NCBI GenBank assembly: GCA_030062745.1
Contig: CP099840.1
Coordinates: 15,985,718-16,049,717, forward strand
From: Capitulum mitella
Taxonomy: Eukaryota; Arthropoda; Thecostraca; Pollicipedomorpha; Pollicipedidae
Direction: 5' to 3'
DNA length: 64,000 nucleotides
Shown here: positions 40,845 to 51,349 of the stretch, in pieces
Layout: every line of letters starts with the position of its first letter
Position numbering within the stretch: the first letter of the stretch is position 1
The notes under the pieces: generated by a model
Seen by the model: only the letters and a program-made list of their open reading frames with translations
Database searches by the model: none
Told to the model about the DNA's origin: nothing
Translations under genes and position numbers: made by a program

Positions 40845-43098
40845 TTAATTTATTCATCAATGGGCAGTATTGCCACCTGAAATGTTATCCTGCATCCCAA
40901 TGCAAAGCACACAGAATATGATATCGTGTCATATGTAAAATACTGTCTACATCTTCGCGAAGCACAACCCTCCCTGAGTGATTTCTAGACAACCGACGGA
41001 ATGAATTGGAGCGCTGCATGGCCCTGATGAGCTCATGGACGATGACTTGTTCCACCGGAAGCTGTTTATCACGTGCAGCGCGGTCTCCGTAGACAGCGTG
41101 GAGTCGCCGGCTCGCCCACCCAGCCACCTGTCTCTGCGTCCCCTTCTCCACACCACGGGGGGCCGGTCCGAACCTGGACGACGCTGGCGAGTTTTTTCAC
41201 AAACGCTGGCGCGCTGTTGACTATTGCATTCTGGCGCGATTTTCCCGGAAGAAATAGGTGCGTGCATGTGACCGACATAGTCGGGACGCACCCTCATCTT
41301 TTAAACGATTCGTACCTTCGCAAGTGCGTAAAAAAAGCCGCATTTTAACATTTAACTTCAACTAATGGTATATTCACTGAAATGGCCGCTTTGTTCGGCG
41401 CCGTTGCTCTCGTGATGCATCCAAATATGCTTGCGTTTTCCACTCGGTGCGCAACATAACGGCAGATACAACTGCGTGACATGAGGTCAGGGGTGTCGTT
41501 TTGTGTAAATGATGGGGAGGGAGCGAACCAAGGGCCATACTAGGCCCGACAGCCTAACCTCCCCCAAAATGTGAGTTTCTCAACGTCGCCAGCCGCCAAC
41601 TGCCACCAGGAAACTGGGTGGGGGGGGGGGGGCGAAAGGGTCGTGGTCCCCTGGTCCCCGCCTCCCGCTGACGAAGCCCGTTGTTGCGACGAAGAGATTG
41701 GGACATGGCACATCTGATAGTGGGCTCAGAATGCGATAACGGACGCATTCCGCAACGCATGATATTCCCTGGTCGCGCCCAAGGCCACTTGACATAACAT
41801 AAGCAGAACAGAGCGACAAACAACATCTAGTGAAGGAACGATGAACCTTTTCGGACACGATGCTGCATGTGGCAATGCATTTTGCTTATTCCCAGCGGGA
41901 TGCCGAAGTCAAATGAACCAGAAATTCCGTCTACCTGATAGAAAAATTACCTGGCTACAAGCTCCACCCATGGACAAAAATGATGGATATGCGCTGCGTC
42001 AGACAGCCATAAGCAGTAGAAATTTTGTCATGCCGAAGGTTCAGGAAAATACCTTGTTCACAGCTCACAAATCGCGAAATCCCCCCCGGATGTATCATGC
42101 CAATGACAATTTTTGCTAACGAAACTTAATGCAATGAATCATGCAACAGAGGCGGGGGAGGCTGAGGAAATGGGAAAAACAAAATATTAAGAAATAAATG
42201 AACAGGACCGCCCAGAAAGTGATATTCGTATGACAGATAAACGCGCCCATATAGGGCTAACATCCCGGCCCGGGGCGGTTGGCCCGCCGGAGTCGCTACC
42301 CCTGCGAGCGGCCGACCGGCTGGACGTCCGTCACAGCTGCCTAGGAGTCATTGGTAATCTGCAGGTCGCCGAGTAGGCCAGAATGAGCCTTCTTGACACC
42401 CCTTGAGAGTTAACTTCCAGCAAATGCGACACGTGGTCCCGTTTCAAAGACGACGGCACAAAATCCGGTTCGCAATTGTCGGAGGCATCTCCGGCTGGCC
42501 GTTGCGACACAAACGATGCGACAAATGAGTCACTCATTTAAACACGTCATAAACAGAAGCTTTTCCCTGCGATCAGCCCCCCGCATTCAAGACGATCCTT
42601 TCCGAGAAAGATGCTGACAGGAGCCTGGAGCCGGCAGCATGACGGCATTGCGCACTGCTTGGGAAGCAATGTATCGGGTCGTGCAGCAATTACTTCCATT
42701 AGAAATATAAAGGGGTGGAAGTATGCAGGTGATAAAACAGATTAGCAGAAACATAAAAATAATACAAATTATGCGTGATACTTTTCAAAGACATGAAAAC
42801 GTTTTGTTAGCATATGTCGTTACACTGATCTAAGAAGAGGTGCCGTGGGTTCTGCGTTAGCCCAAGCTATTTTTCCGTTGCTTGCGGAAAACGGAGGAGG
42901 GGAAGGGTTCCCAGGACTTCTCTTCATGTACGAACAGGGGGAGGGCGCACGTTTCTATTGGATTGGTTGCTGGCGCCGTTAGCCTCAGGGAACCAATGAG
43001 GAAGCCGGTGAGCTTGAGACCGTTAGAGTGTTCAGAACGTTTTTTGCTGAAAGGCCGCATGCTTTAGTTTGCCGGTGCTCTCGGTGCGTTTAAGGCAG
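40845..43098. other. Upstream flank of the DUF4806 gene
   Basis: No feature recognised besides a G13 run at about 41620 and short GC-rich islands (41090-41170, 42260-42330). Further 5' exons of the DUF4806 gene may lie here but none could be identified. Confidence 0.3.
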
Positions 43099-43162
43099 CT
43101 TGGGTGACTCGAACGAAGTTGACTCGCACGAAGACTCACGACCTCCATCAGCTGCGATCACC
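43099..43162 (+). CDS. DUF4806 gene exon A
   Basis: Acceptor TTTAAGGCAG and perfect donor GTAAGT. Acidic/Ser-rich short exon in phase 0 with exon B. The host start codon is not seen here. Confidence 0.5.
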
Positions 43163-44416
43163 GTAAGTACTTATATGTATGTTGTAGGCATGAGTGTCTT
43201 GCTCGGCATTCATTTATTTGTGGAGGCCTTTACCCGTTTGTTTTTCCCCGCCAGAAACGGACGAACGACTTCAGTTAGGCATGCCGAACTTTCCTTACGC
43301 CTTCCTCAATATGGCGGACACGGCGCCAAGACGTTCTCTACACCTTGAAAATTGTGGTAGTTATACTCTGAAACGTTCTCTGATGTCAACCCGTTCGGCT
43401 CAGCCGAGCGGCGCTTCCCGAAAGCTGACATCTTTTTTCGTCATGCACGTCATACATCAACATGTTCCCAGGTGGAGCACCTTGCTGGATGGTGCAGCAG
43501 TGACGAGGAGGCCGATGTGAGGGCCGTCATGAAGGCCCTCATCTCTAACGAAATGACCGAGCGGCTGTCCCTGTCCGGACGCGAAGGAAAGCTGTGTCTA
43601 CGTGGCGTCAATCTTTATGAGGTGATGTGCTTTCAATCTTTATGTGCTTGCACACTGGTAAGTGTGCAAGCAGATTTGTTACGGAGAATATCTAGCAGCT
43701 TGCTCTATTGGAAATGGCAAGTTCGGTTGTTGGCCAGGGCATATGCCTCGAGTCGATAAGGTGCTGGGTTCAGGCCTAGCCGTTGGTGTATAGTTATCCT
43801 TGCCGACTAGCGGGATAATGGCTACGAACCCACTATTCTCAGGAAATAACCCAATGTTCCGGCTTGTAACGATACCTTAATTGTTGTACCACATAACGTC
43901 ACACTGGCAGGGGTGTAGTGTCCTATTCAGTTGAGGGGACGACTGAAACTGCCTCCTGAACTTCACCATTAGCCCCAACTTCGAAACGAAAGTGAATCAG
44001 ATTCGGGGGAATATTGGGTTCTATGTGTATTTTGATCGCACTTTGAGCCGTTTTCACCCGGCTCAGTCTCCTCAACTGCTTTTGCGAAACTTTGCACCTG
44101 CACACTGGTATTAAAATAAAGACAATCCATCTGCACCCTTTTCAGCCCAACGACGCAGTAATGATTCAATCAATTTTTTGCAACTTCCACAGAGACGCTG
44201 CGCCGGTGTGGCGGTGGCACCAGGGTGGCCATCGACCAGGTGGTGGCCCGCTGGCTGTCTGGCAGCCGGGACCGCAGCGGAGAACGGCTGCAACGTCTAA
44301 AAAAGGCAGTCGCAGTCGCAACGCCATCTGGCCCGGCAGCAGCAGGGCCCGAGTTGGATCCGGCTGCCGCGGTGCACCAAGTCGTGGTGGCCTTACCCCT
44401 ATTCCCGAAGGGCTAG
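43099..44416 (+). CDS. DUF4806-domain protein, three exons, stop inside a transposon
   Basis: Exons 43099-43162, 43472-43621 and 44195-44416 join in phase. Exon A reads LGDSNEVDSHEDSRPPSAAI. Exon B reads EHLAGWCSSDEEADVRAVMK, ALISNEMTERLSLSGREGK, LCLRGVNLYE. Exon C reads TLRRCGGGTRVAIDQVVARW, LSGSRDRSGERLQRLKKAV. The pattern L-I-S-N-E-M.. S-G-R.. K.. L-R..NLY.. followed by I..VV.RWL..S.DR.G fits the DUF4806 family, which is common in arthropods; its function is unknown. The last 7-8 codons and TAG lie within a TTAA element. The true start is not resolved and may lie further upstream. Confidence 0.65.
43472..43621 (+). CDS. DUF4806 gene exon B: N-terminal half of domain
   Basis: Acceptor CATGTTCCCAG, donor GTGATG, 50 codons. 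It carries the conserved L(I/V)SNE core and the Gly-rich turn SGREGK before the NLY helix. Confidence 0.68.
43622..44194. other. Intron of DUF4806 gene
   Basis: Begins GTGATG and ends ACAGAG. Contains a 12-bp inverted pair CTTGCACACTGGTAAGTGTGCAAG at about 43648 that could form a short hairpin. Otherwise featureless. Confidence 0.45.
44195..44416 (+). CDS. DUF4806 gene exon C: C-terminal half of domain
   Basis: Acceptor TTCCACAGAG keeps phase 0; the AG two bases earlier would break it. It encodes the IDQVVARWLSGSRDRSG block, the usual C-terminal signature of the family (V..WL..A.DR.G), then a Pro/Ala tail. From 44393 the sequence belongs to a TTAA element and gives the last residues LPLFPKG and the stop. 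Confidence 0.65.
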   Translation, partial: TLRRCGGGTRVAIDQVVARWLSGSRDRSGERLQRLKKAVAVATPSGPAAAGPELDPAAAVHQVVVALPLFPKG

Positions 44417-45610
44417 ACGGTATGGTCGATTCCCGGCAGGGGGGCGGATTCGGCCCCCCTGAGATCTCGAGAACTACACATCCGGTTTCATCGCAACAAA
44501 CAGCAATCGATTTGCCATGACGTGAACTACATTTTTATAAAAAGAAAATTTCAAAATTTTGAAATGTGTGGATACAGGGGGGCAAAAATGTCAAAATTAG
44601 GGGTATTTTTGGACTTCTTATAACCCGTTGTTTACGAACCGATTTCAACGAAACTGGCATGAATGGAGAGATTATGGATAGGACTTTTATCATTGGTACA
44701 CACAACTGAAATTTTGAGCAGATTCATGGGCGTTCACAGGGTTTCAAAAACAGGAGGATTAGTTTTTCGACAAATGAATGAAAAAAAAGGCAAAAACACT
44801 TTTTTGGCTTCTGCTAATCATGTTATGCTAAAGAAGTACAAATCGTATTATAATGTTTGTATAATATTAGCATAGGCGATGTCAGGGACATGAGAAAGGG
44901 GGAACTGTTATGGTCACACGTTTTTCAGATCAACTTGTGACCTTTGACCTTAAATGACCTCCAGTGACCTTGGAGTCACTTGGAATGATCTCGTGTGCAT
45001 TCAATATTATCTGTAAACGTTTTCAATCATTTGAATTCATTCTATTTAAAAAAAAAATCCATTTTATGGGTATTGCGATATAGGGTACGCCCACTGACAT
45101 TTTAGGTCATGGCTCCGTGACCCGATCTGATATCAAGCTGAAACTTGATACACAAGTAGAGTGCACCTTTCTACGTCATACTTACTCCGGGTTTGGCATT
45201 TGAAAAAAACAGCGCCGGAATTATTGTAATAAAACCAAATTTTGGCTTTTGACTTTGACCTGACGTTGTAAAGTGATCTCACATGAACAAAATGATATCT
45301 GCACATTGCCCAATTATTTAGCTATGCATCCATATAAAGTTTTAAGTTCTATCTTAAAAAGGCTGTTTTTGGCAGACATTTTCCTTTTACCCTCAACATC
45401 ACGGAAAATGGCCTGAGGTGCCTCCCAAAAACGTTGCCTGGCTCCGCCCCTGAGCAAAACAGAATTTTGAAATTTCGTCACATCACGTAGAAAGGGTAGC
45501 TAGGAAAAGTCACCAAGTTTCGTGAAGCTGTGTTAAAAAGCCTGGAATTGGTAAGCAAAAAATCTGAGGGGGACAGATTCAGCCCCCTACCCTGCCGGGA
45601 ATAGGGTTAA
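44393..45610 (+). mobile_element. TTAA element family 1, copy 4, full length
   Basis: Left end TTACCCCTATTCCCG (first site mutated from TTAA), right end CCGGGAATAGGGTTAA. Interior blocks are collinear with copy 6 at 62 kb: GAGATCTCGAGAACTACACA, GCTTCTGCTAATCATGTTAT, GTGACCTTTGACCTTAAATG, and CCAAAAACGTTGCCTGGCTC. No transposase frame, so non-autonomous. Confidence 0.88.
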
Positions 45611-45723
45611 TGCACCAGGACAAGGTGGCCACAGCGCACCAGGACGAGGTGGCCCCAGGAAAATGCTCGTTACTCGGTTCAGCATGTGACACTGTATAGA
45701 TTGCCAGTGCTGTGTAAGCATGA

Positions 45724-45732
45724 GTGGTTGTA
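45724..45732. repeat. Left 9-bp target-site duplication of foldback element
   Basis: GTGGTTGTA, identical to 50338-50346 on the same strand. Confidence 0.85.
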
Positions 45733-45848
45733 ATGTAACGGAAGACAGCCCACATTCAGCCCAGATTCGGCCCAGCCCAGATTCGGTAGGGAATTCCCTT
45801 TACGGGACGATAACTCCCACAGAACTTGAGAAACCTGGCTTTGCCACA

Positions 45849-46680
45849 CATCAAATGAAAGCACTCGTTAACCCAAACACAACTGTGCAAAGAAAAATCA
45901 CCTACCTTGTCTATGGGGAAAGTTATAGACGATCGAAAAAACCGTGGCTATGGGGCGGCCCCTACGATTTCCTCCAAAATTGGCACATTATACCACTGTC
46001 ACAAGCCCATCAATCTGGCTGAAGAAACCCTATGGGCCATTGAAATCTAAGGGGTCAAAACCCCATAGGAAAATTAAAAACGCGTTTTAGAGCCTAAATA
46101 GCGCCGTGCATAGGCCGAATGACACATCAAATGAAAGCACTCGTTAACCCAAACACAACTGTGCAAAGAAAAATCACCTACCTTCTCTATGGGGAAAGTT
46201 ATAGACGATCGAAAAAATCATGTCAATGGGGCGGCCCCTACGATTTTCTCCAAAATTGACATATGAAATCACCGACACAAGCCCATCAATCTGGCTGAAG
46301 AAACCCTATGGGCCATTAAAATCTAAGGGGTCAAAACCCCATAGGAAAATTAAAAACGCGTTTCGTAACTTAAACAACGCCACGCATAGGCCGAATGATA
46401 CATCAAACGAAAGCACTCGTTAACCCAAACACAACTGTGCAAAGAAAAATCACTTACCTTGTCTATGGGGAAAGTTATAGGCGATCGAAAAAACCATGGC
46501 TATGGGGCGGCCCCTACGATTTCCTCCAAAATTGGCACATTAAACCACTGACACAAGCCCATCAATCTGGCTGAAGAAACCCTAAGGGCCATTGAAATCT
46601 CAAGGGGTCAAAACCCCATAGGAAAATTAAAAACGCGTTTTACAGCTTAAACAACGCTACAGATAGGCCGAATGACACAT
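45849..46680 (+). repeat. Left-arm array: three 276-bp tandem units
   Basis: Unit starts at CATCAAATGAAAGCACTCG (45849, 46125, 46401), then TTAACCCAAACACAACTGTG, TCTATGGGGAAAGTTATAGA, TATGGGGCGGCCCCTACGAT, GGGGTCAAAACCCCATAGG. A fourth unit starts at 46678 and stops after three bases. Confidence 0.93.
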
Positions 46681-47669
46681 CCCGGCCTGGCCGAGGTAGT
46701 GCGTGGCCTGCAGACGGGCCTGGCCAAGCCATAGCTGATCGGGACCGGGAACCAACGACATGGGCTATAAGACCTAAGAAATTGAGACTGGTGTTGGTAT
46801 CACATGCGGAAACAGCGGAGCTGGGATAACGGCCTTGGACAGAGAACCGCGACAGGGGACCAGGGAACAAAACTGCGGCCATTTCGATGCGTCCCCACTG
46901 CAACGTCACGCGCAGTCGGCGTATTTGCTGGTCCGTTGCTCAACCTGTTAAAAGAGCTCTCGGTAAAAAGTATAAATTTCATGAAAAAATAGAAAATTCA
47001 TGAGATAAGTCATGTCCATACCTGGTCGGGACAGGGAACCAGCAACAGGGGATGCAGCGATGCCGCGACAGCGCCGAGGTCTGGGTGGTGTGAGGAGAGT
47101 GAGAATGCCGGCGGACTCCCATCCAGTGGTGAGTGGCAATTGTCATTTGGTTTCTGTATTTTTAAAATGCATTGGACAATGGTTGTCATCTTGAGGACAC
47201 AATGTCTCTCCCCCCATCCGACGGCTAACACAGAATTCAGAAGTCAGTCCTTGGCTGGACTGGAGGTTACTCCAGTGACAGAAACAGAAGCACGCTACCG
47301 TTGCATGTACATGAGGCCAGCTGGCCTCGCACAAGGAACGGAAATGGCTCGCGACTAATCGCCTTCCAGTTTTCGTTTTTCGTCGTTATCGATCATACGA
47401 TCCAGTTGGTCATACGATTTCGACGTTTATTTCCTCGGACATCCCAAAAAATTAAACTATCACTAGCTCACATACATTCATACTTCAACACGCCAAACAT
47501 ACAATTTACATCGAAACGAGAAAAAAAAGTTTCCCATCCCGGGATGCATCCCAAGCCCTCACTGCCCCTGGTGTCCCCTTGTTCCTGTGCTCTCTCCGTG
47601 GGATGGACGGTTGTCATTACGACTGGAATTTTGCGTGACCTTATAACCAAAAAAAAAAACGTGGTGCAA

Positions 47670-47714
47670 GTTGAGTGTTATACGGCACATTTTGAGCGCC
47701 GTATAACACTCAAC
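47670..47714. repeat. Perfect 17-bp inverted repeat
   Basis: GTTGAGTGTTATACGGC at 47670-47686 and GCCGTATAACACTCAAC at 47698-47714, 11-base loop. Could be a fold-back relic or nested element end. Confidence 0.85.
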
Positions 47715-48271
47715 TCACGGATGATGTTTTGGGCTGGCTGGACTTTCCCCTCGAACTTGCACCCATGACTGGCAGTCATTCTCAGTCAAATTTCCCACGA
47801 ACTCCTCCCGAACTCTGTTGCATGGAGACCTTCCACGAACTCTTCACGGACTGAACTATCTCAAATCCTTTTTCACTTTGTTCTCCTCCCGCTTCTGAGA
47901 CTTCACGTGGCTTCGACATGGCACAGTGTGATTGGTCAGTTGGTTTACGTCAGCTTGTGACGTATCCAGCCGGCCCCCGGAAAAAAGGGCTGCGTTTCTG
48001 GGTCAGGCATTCGGGCCCCGGCGCCGTCCTTGCGGCCACCTCGTGGCTTTGTGACCCACTGACGCCGGCGTATCTGAGTTTGGCGTTCGGCCGGTCTAAA
48101 TTTGGAATCTTAACCGGTTGTTTTTCAGTCACACAAACGGCCTGTGGGACCTCTGGTCGATGTTGCCCCCTAGAAACGAGCTACAGCTGCAGCGATGCTA
48201 AGCCAGCGTCGTCTCAGAAGCCGGGATGTAAAAGATTTTGAATTCTCGTATGCCTGCAATAAAGAGCCGAA

Positions 48272-48598
48272 ATGCAACCCGTTACACCTCCATCGTCGAT
48301 GCCGGGGATAGTGGCGCCGCCTGGGCCGGGAAATGCTTATCCCCCACCGCTGAGCGCGTTCAGCCAGACGCCCCCGGGACCGCGTACGGCGCTGGGCGGA
48401 CGTATGGCAAACCGCGCAGCGCAAACTGGACGTCGGCCAGATGTCCTCGCCGATCAAAGTGATTGCGGATGGCCAGGCCAAATGCACCACATGTATCTGG
48501 TGTCCTCGCTGCCGGTATGCCGTTCGGTGCCGTACCTGTACCCGCGCCTTCTGCCGCTGGCTGGCCTGGACCCGGCTGCCACCAAGCTGTCAGTGTGA
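48272..48598 (+). pseudogene. Captured proline-rich exon-like fragment
   Basis: The frame from ATG 48272 reads MQPVTPPSSMPGIVAPPGPG, NAYPPPLSAFSQTPPGPRTA, then later QMHHMYLVSSL and YLYPRLLPLAGLDPAATKL. The stretch between them makes better sense in another frame (LAAGMPFGAV). This looks like a host exon or cDNA fragment of a low-complexity regulatory protein with one or two frameshifts, carried inside the foldback element. The parent gene was not identified. Confidence 0.4.
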
Positions 48599-49360
48599 AT
48601 CGAGGATGCCCTGCAGAGAGGCGGCGTATCGATCGAAATCGCCACCGAAGAGTGATAAAAGTTTTCCCTCCTCAAGCGCTAGATTGATGTTGATGAACAG
48701 CGATACTAGTGTGATTAGTGACTGTTGCCACGGGTGTCGCTGGTGGTGCCACCGGCTGTGCAGTGTGCATGTGCATGTCTTTGATTACGCTTACACAAAT
48801 TAAGTAGCCAGTTGTCTTATGTGCGCCAGTATTGAATATATTCTAGAATACTCACTGGTGCAACCCCTAGATTACATGGTCGATCTTTGTTTCATTTCAG
48901 GTATGTAATTCGGTTCGCAGATACTGATATGATAACCACGTGAATACGAGACAGCACAGTATCGTCTTTCTTACTGCCGTTCCGTGCATTATTTGGCACC
49001 AGGCTCCATGTGTTTTGTTCAAATGTGACATGTCGTCTCGTAACCAGGCTAGGCAATTATACTTTGGAAGTCAAGACAGTAGCATAGTAAGATAGACACT
49101 AGTCAGTCATCTCAAAGCGAGATATTGTGGATGGGCTATGATAAAAACAGCGGGTACGTTAAAGCTGTGGAGCTATAGCTTAAACAGCAAGAAACCCGAC
49201 AAGATTAGTCTCTTGCGACAGCAGAATCTGCATCATATAATTGAGTGCGTGAAAATGGATGTAGGGATCTGGCAGTGACATGTAAACAATAGATACCTTA
49301 CTTACAGTGGTGGAGATCGAGAGCGCAGCCAATAGAGCACGAAACCAGCAAACTATATAC

Positions 49361-50222
49361 GTATTTGGGTTAACGAGTGCTTCTATTTGAAGCGTCATTC
49401 GGCCTATGCGTGGCGTTATTTAGGCTGTAAAACGCGTTTTTCATTTTCCTAGGGAGTTTTGACCCCTTAGATTTCAATAGCCCATAGGGTTTCTTCAGCC
49501 AGATTGATGGGCTTGTGTCGGTGATTTCATATGTCAATTTTGGAGAAAATCGTAGGGGCCGCCCCATTGACTTGACTTTTTCGATCGTCTATAACTTTCC
49601 CCATAGACAAGGTAGGTGATTTTTCTTTGCACAGTTGTGTTTGGGTTAACGAGTGCTTTCGTTTGATGTATCATTCGGCCTATGCGTGGCGTTGTTTAAG
49701 TTATGAAACTTGTTATTCAATTTTCCTATGGGGTTTTGACTCCTTAGATTTCGATGCCCCATGGAGTTTCTTCAGCCAGATTGATGGGCTTGTGTCAGTG
49801 GTTTAATGTGCCAGTTTTGGAGGAAGTCGCAGGGGTCGCCCCATAGCCATGATTTTTTCGATCGCCTATAACTTTTCCCATAGACAAGGTAGGTCTGTGT
49901 TCTTTGCACAGTTGTGTTTGGGTTAACGAGTGCTTTCGTTTGATGTGTCACTCGGCCTATGCATGGCGTTATTTAAGCTGTAAAACACGTTTTTAATTTT
50001 CCTATGGGGTTTTGACCCCTTAGATTTCAATGGCCCATAGGGTTTCTTCAGCCAGATTGATGGGCTTGTGTCAGTGGTTTAATGTGCCAATTTTGGAGGA
50101 CATCGTAGGGGCCGCCCCATAGCCACGGTTTTTTCGATCGTCTATAACTTTTCCCATAGACAAGGTAGGTGATTTTTCTTTGCACAGTTGTGTTTGGGTT
50201 AACGAGTGCTTTCATTTGATGT
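49361..50222 (-). repeat. Right-arm array: three inverted 276-bp tandem units
   Basis: Reverse complement of the left array; unit boundaries recur at about 49380, 49655, 49930 and 50210 (for example GGGTTAACGAGTGCTTTCGT). The innermost unit is the most diverged. Confidence 0.92.
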
Positions 50223-50337
50223 GTGGCAAAGCCAGGTTTCCCAAGTTCTGTGGGAGTTATCGGCCCGTAAAGGGAATTCTCTACCGAATCTGGGCTGGGC
50301 CGAATCTGGGCTGAATGTGGGCTGTCTTCCGTTACAT

Positions 50338-50346
50338 GTGGTTGTA
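50338..50346. repeat. Right 9-bp target-site duplication of foldback element
   Basis: GTGGTTGTA, identical to 45724-45732. Confidence 0.85.
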
Positions 50347-50549
50347 ACAGAACGGATGTTCGGAGTGATGCCAGCGCTGACAGCTATAGCAGTCAGTTCA
50401 GGGCGAACAGTCAGCATAGCCCGGTTATAAGGTTTATCTCAAATAAACGTCTGTCATGTATCGCCGTGTTCCTCATTCGCTGAAAGCGATTATTCCTGGT
50501 GCTTGAGAAAGCTACGGAAGAAGAAACCTTAGCAATGGTATGCTAGCCT

Positions 50550-51130
50550 GAGCTTTAAGTTTGGGTAGCCCTGGAACGGGGTTTTGGGTTAGCCTAGGCT
50601 TCAGGCTGGGATAGCCCGGGCTCTACATTAGGCCAACCTAGGCTCTAGGTTGGGCCAGCCCAGGCTCCAGGTTGGGCCAGCCCAGGCAGCAGGGTCGGCT
50701 GGTGATGCAAAGCCCAATCGGGCCCCGGTCGGTTAATGTTACGGCCCGGGTGGGGCAGGCCCACGTAGCAGCTCGGGTTCCGCCCAGGCAGAGCCCAATG
50801 GGCCGAGCCCAAGTCATCTGGGGCTGCCCAATTGCGCAGCTCGGGCGGAGCCCAAGCTGAGCCCGAGCGGTACTGTACTACGCCGTGTGGGCGTAGCCCA
50901 AGTTAGCTTGGGCATGCTCGGATTTTGGATGGATTTGCCCAGGTGGGGTCCGGTCGGGTTTTGCTCGAGTTTTGGTTGGCGTTCCTGTTTCAGAACCAAT
51001 CAATACCCAAGTCCTCCTTGGGCTCTGCCCATAAACCAACGTGGGCACGGCCCTAGCTCAGCCCGCTCGGGCCCCGATCAGAATTGCTGGCTGGGGCCCC
51101 ACCCAGCCCAGCTTGCCAATTCAAGAACTT
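50550..51130. repeat. Imperfect GCCCAAGC/TTGGGCC-type repetition
   Basis: Loosely repeated AGGTTGGGCCAGCCCAGGCT units at 50620-50700 followed by inverted and direct GGGCTGAGCCC/GCCCAAG words to about 51110. Palindromic in flavour, no coding capacity recognised. Confidence 0.6.
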
Positions 51131-51349
51131 AACTCACCATGGTTGGGTGTCCGGTGTAGGTTAGAGTAATCAGTTTGTAACTCTCAAGTGTTTAATCAAG
51201 TCTTAAACCCCAGTTGAACTCACATCCTATGCCGCTTTCCCATCCACACATCAACACATTTTGTTTGTTTATGGTTTAAGAAACCGAGCATCATGTGCTT
51301 CGGTCGAAAGTCAAAAGTGAAGTCGTGCGTCCGTCAGTCGGTCGTCTGA

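Larger units (their letters stand above)
46681..49360. other. Centre of foldback element
   Basis: It contains doubled GGGACAGGGAACCAGCAAC / GGGACCGGGAACCAACGAC motifs (46740 and 47030), a perfect 17-bp hairpin at 47670-47714, a GC-rich exon-like block at 48270-48600 and otherwise unremarkable sequence. No transposase recognised. Confidence 0.55.
45733..50337. mobile_element. 4.6-kb foldback-type DNA element with 9-bp target duplication
   Basis: Left arm 45733-46680 and right arm 49361-50337 are long, nearly identical inverted repeats. Both start ATGTAACGGAAGACAGCCC from the outside. They are flanked by the direct repeat GTGGTTGTA at 45724-45732 and 50338-50346. Each arm is a unique outer 116 bases plus three 276-bp tandem units. 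A 9-bp duplication with long, internally repetitive arms fits foldback or Mutator-like elements. No transposase was found in the 2.7-kb centre. Confidence 0.85.

Noticed and set aside
43194-43520. 108-codon ORF between DUF4806 exons A and B
   Set aside because: Its acceptor at about 43253 is out of phase with exon A, while exons A and B join directly in phase 0.
47918-48241. Cys-rich ORF end (TACGTSGRCCPLETSYSC)
   Set aside because: Looked like a small Cys-rich exon, but there is no conserved Cys framework and it ends just before the captured fragment; chance is likely.
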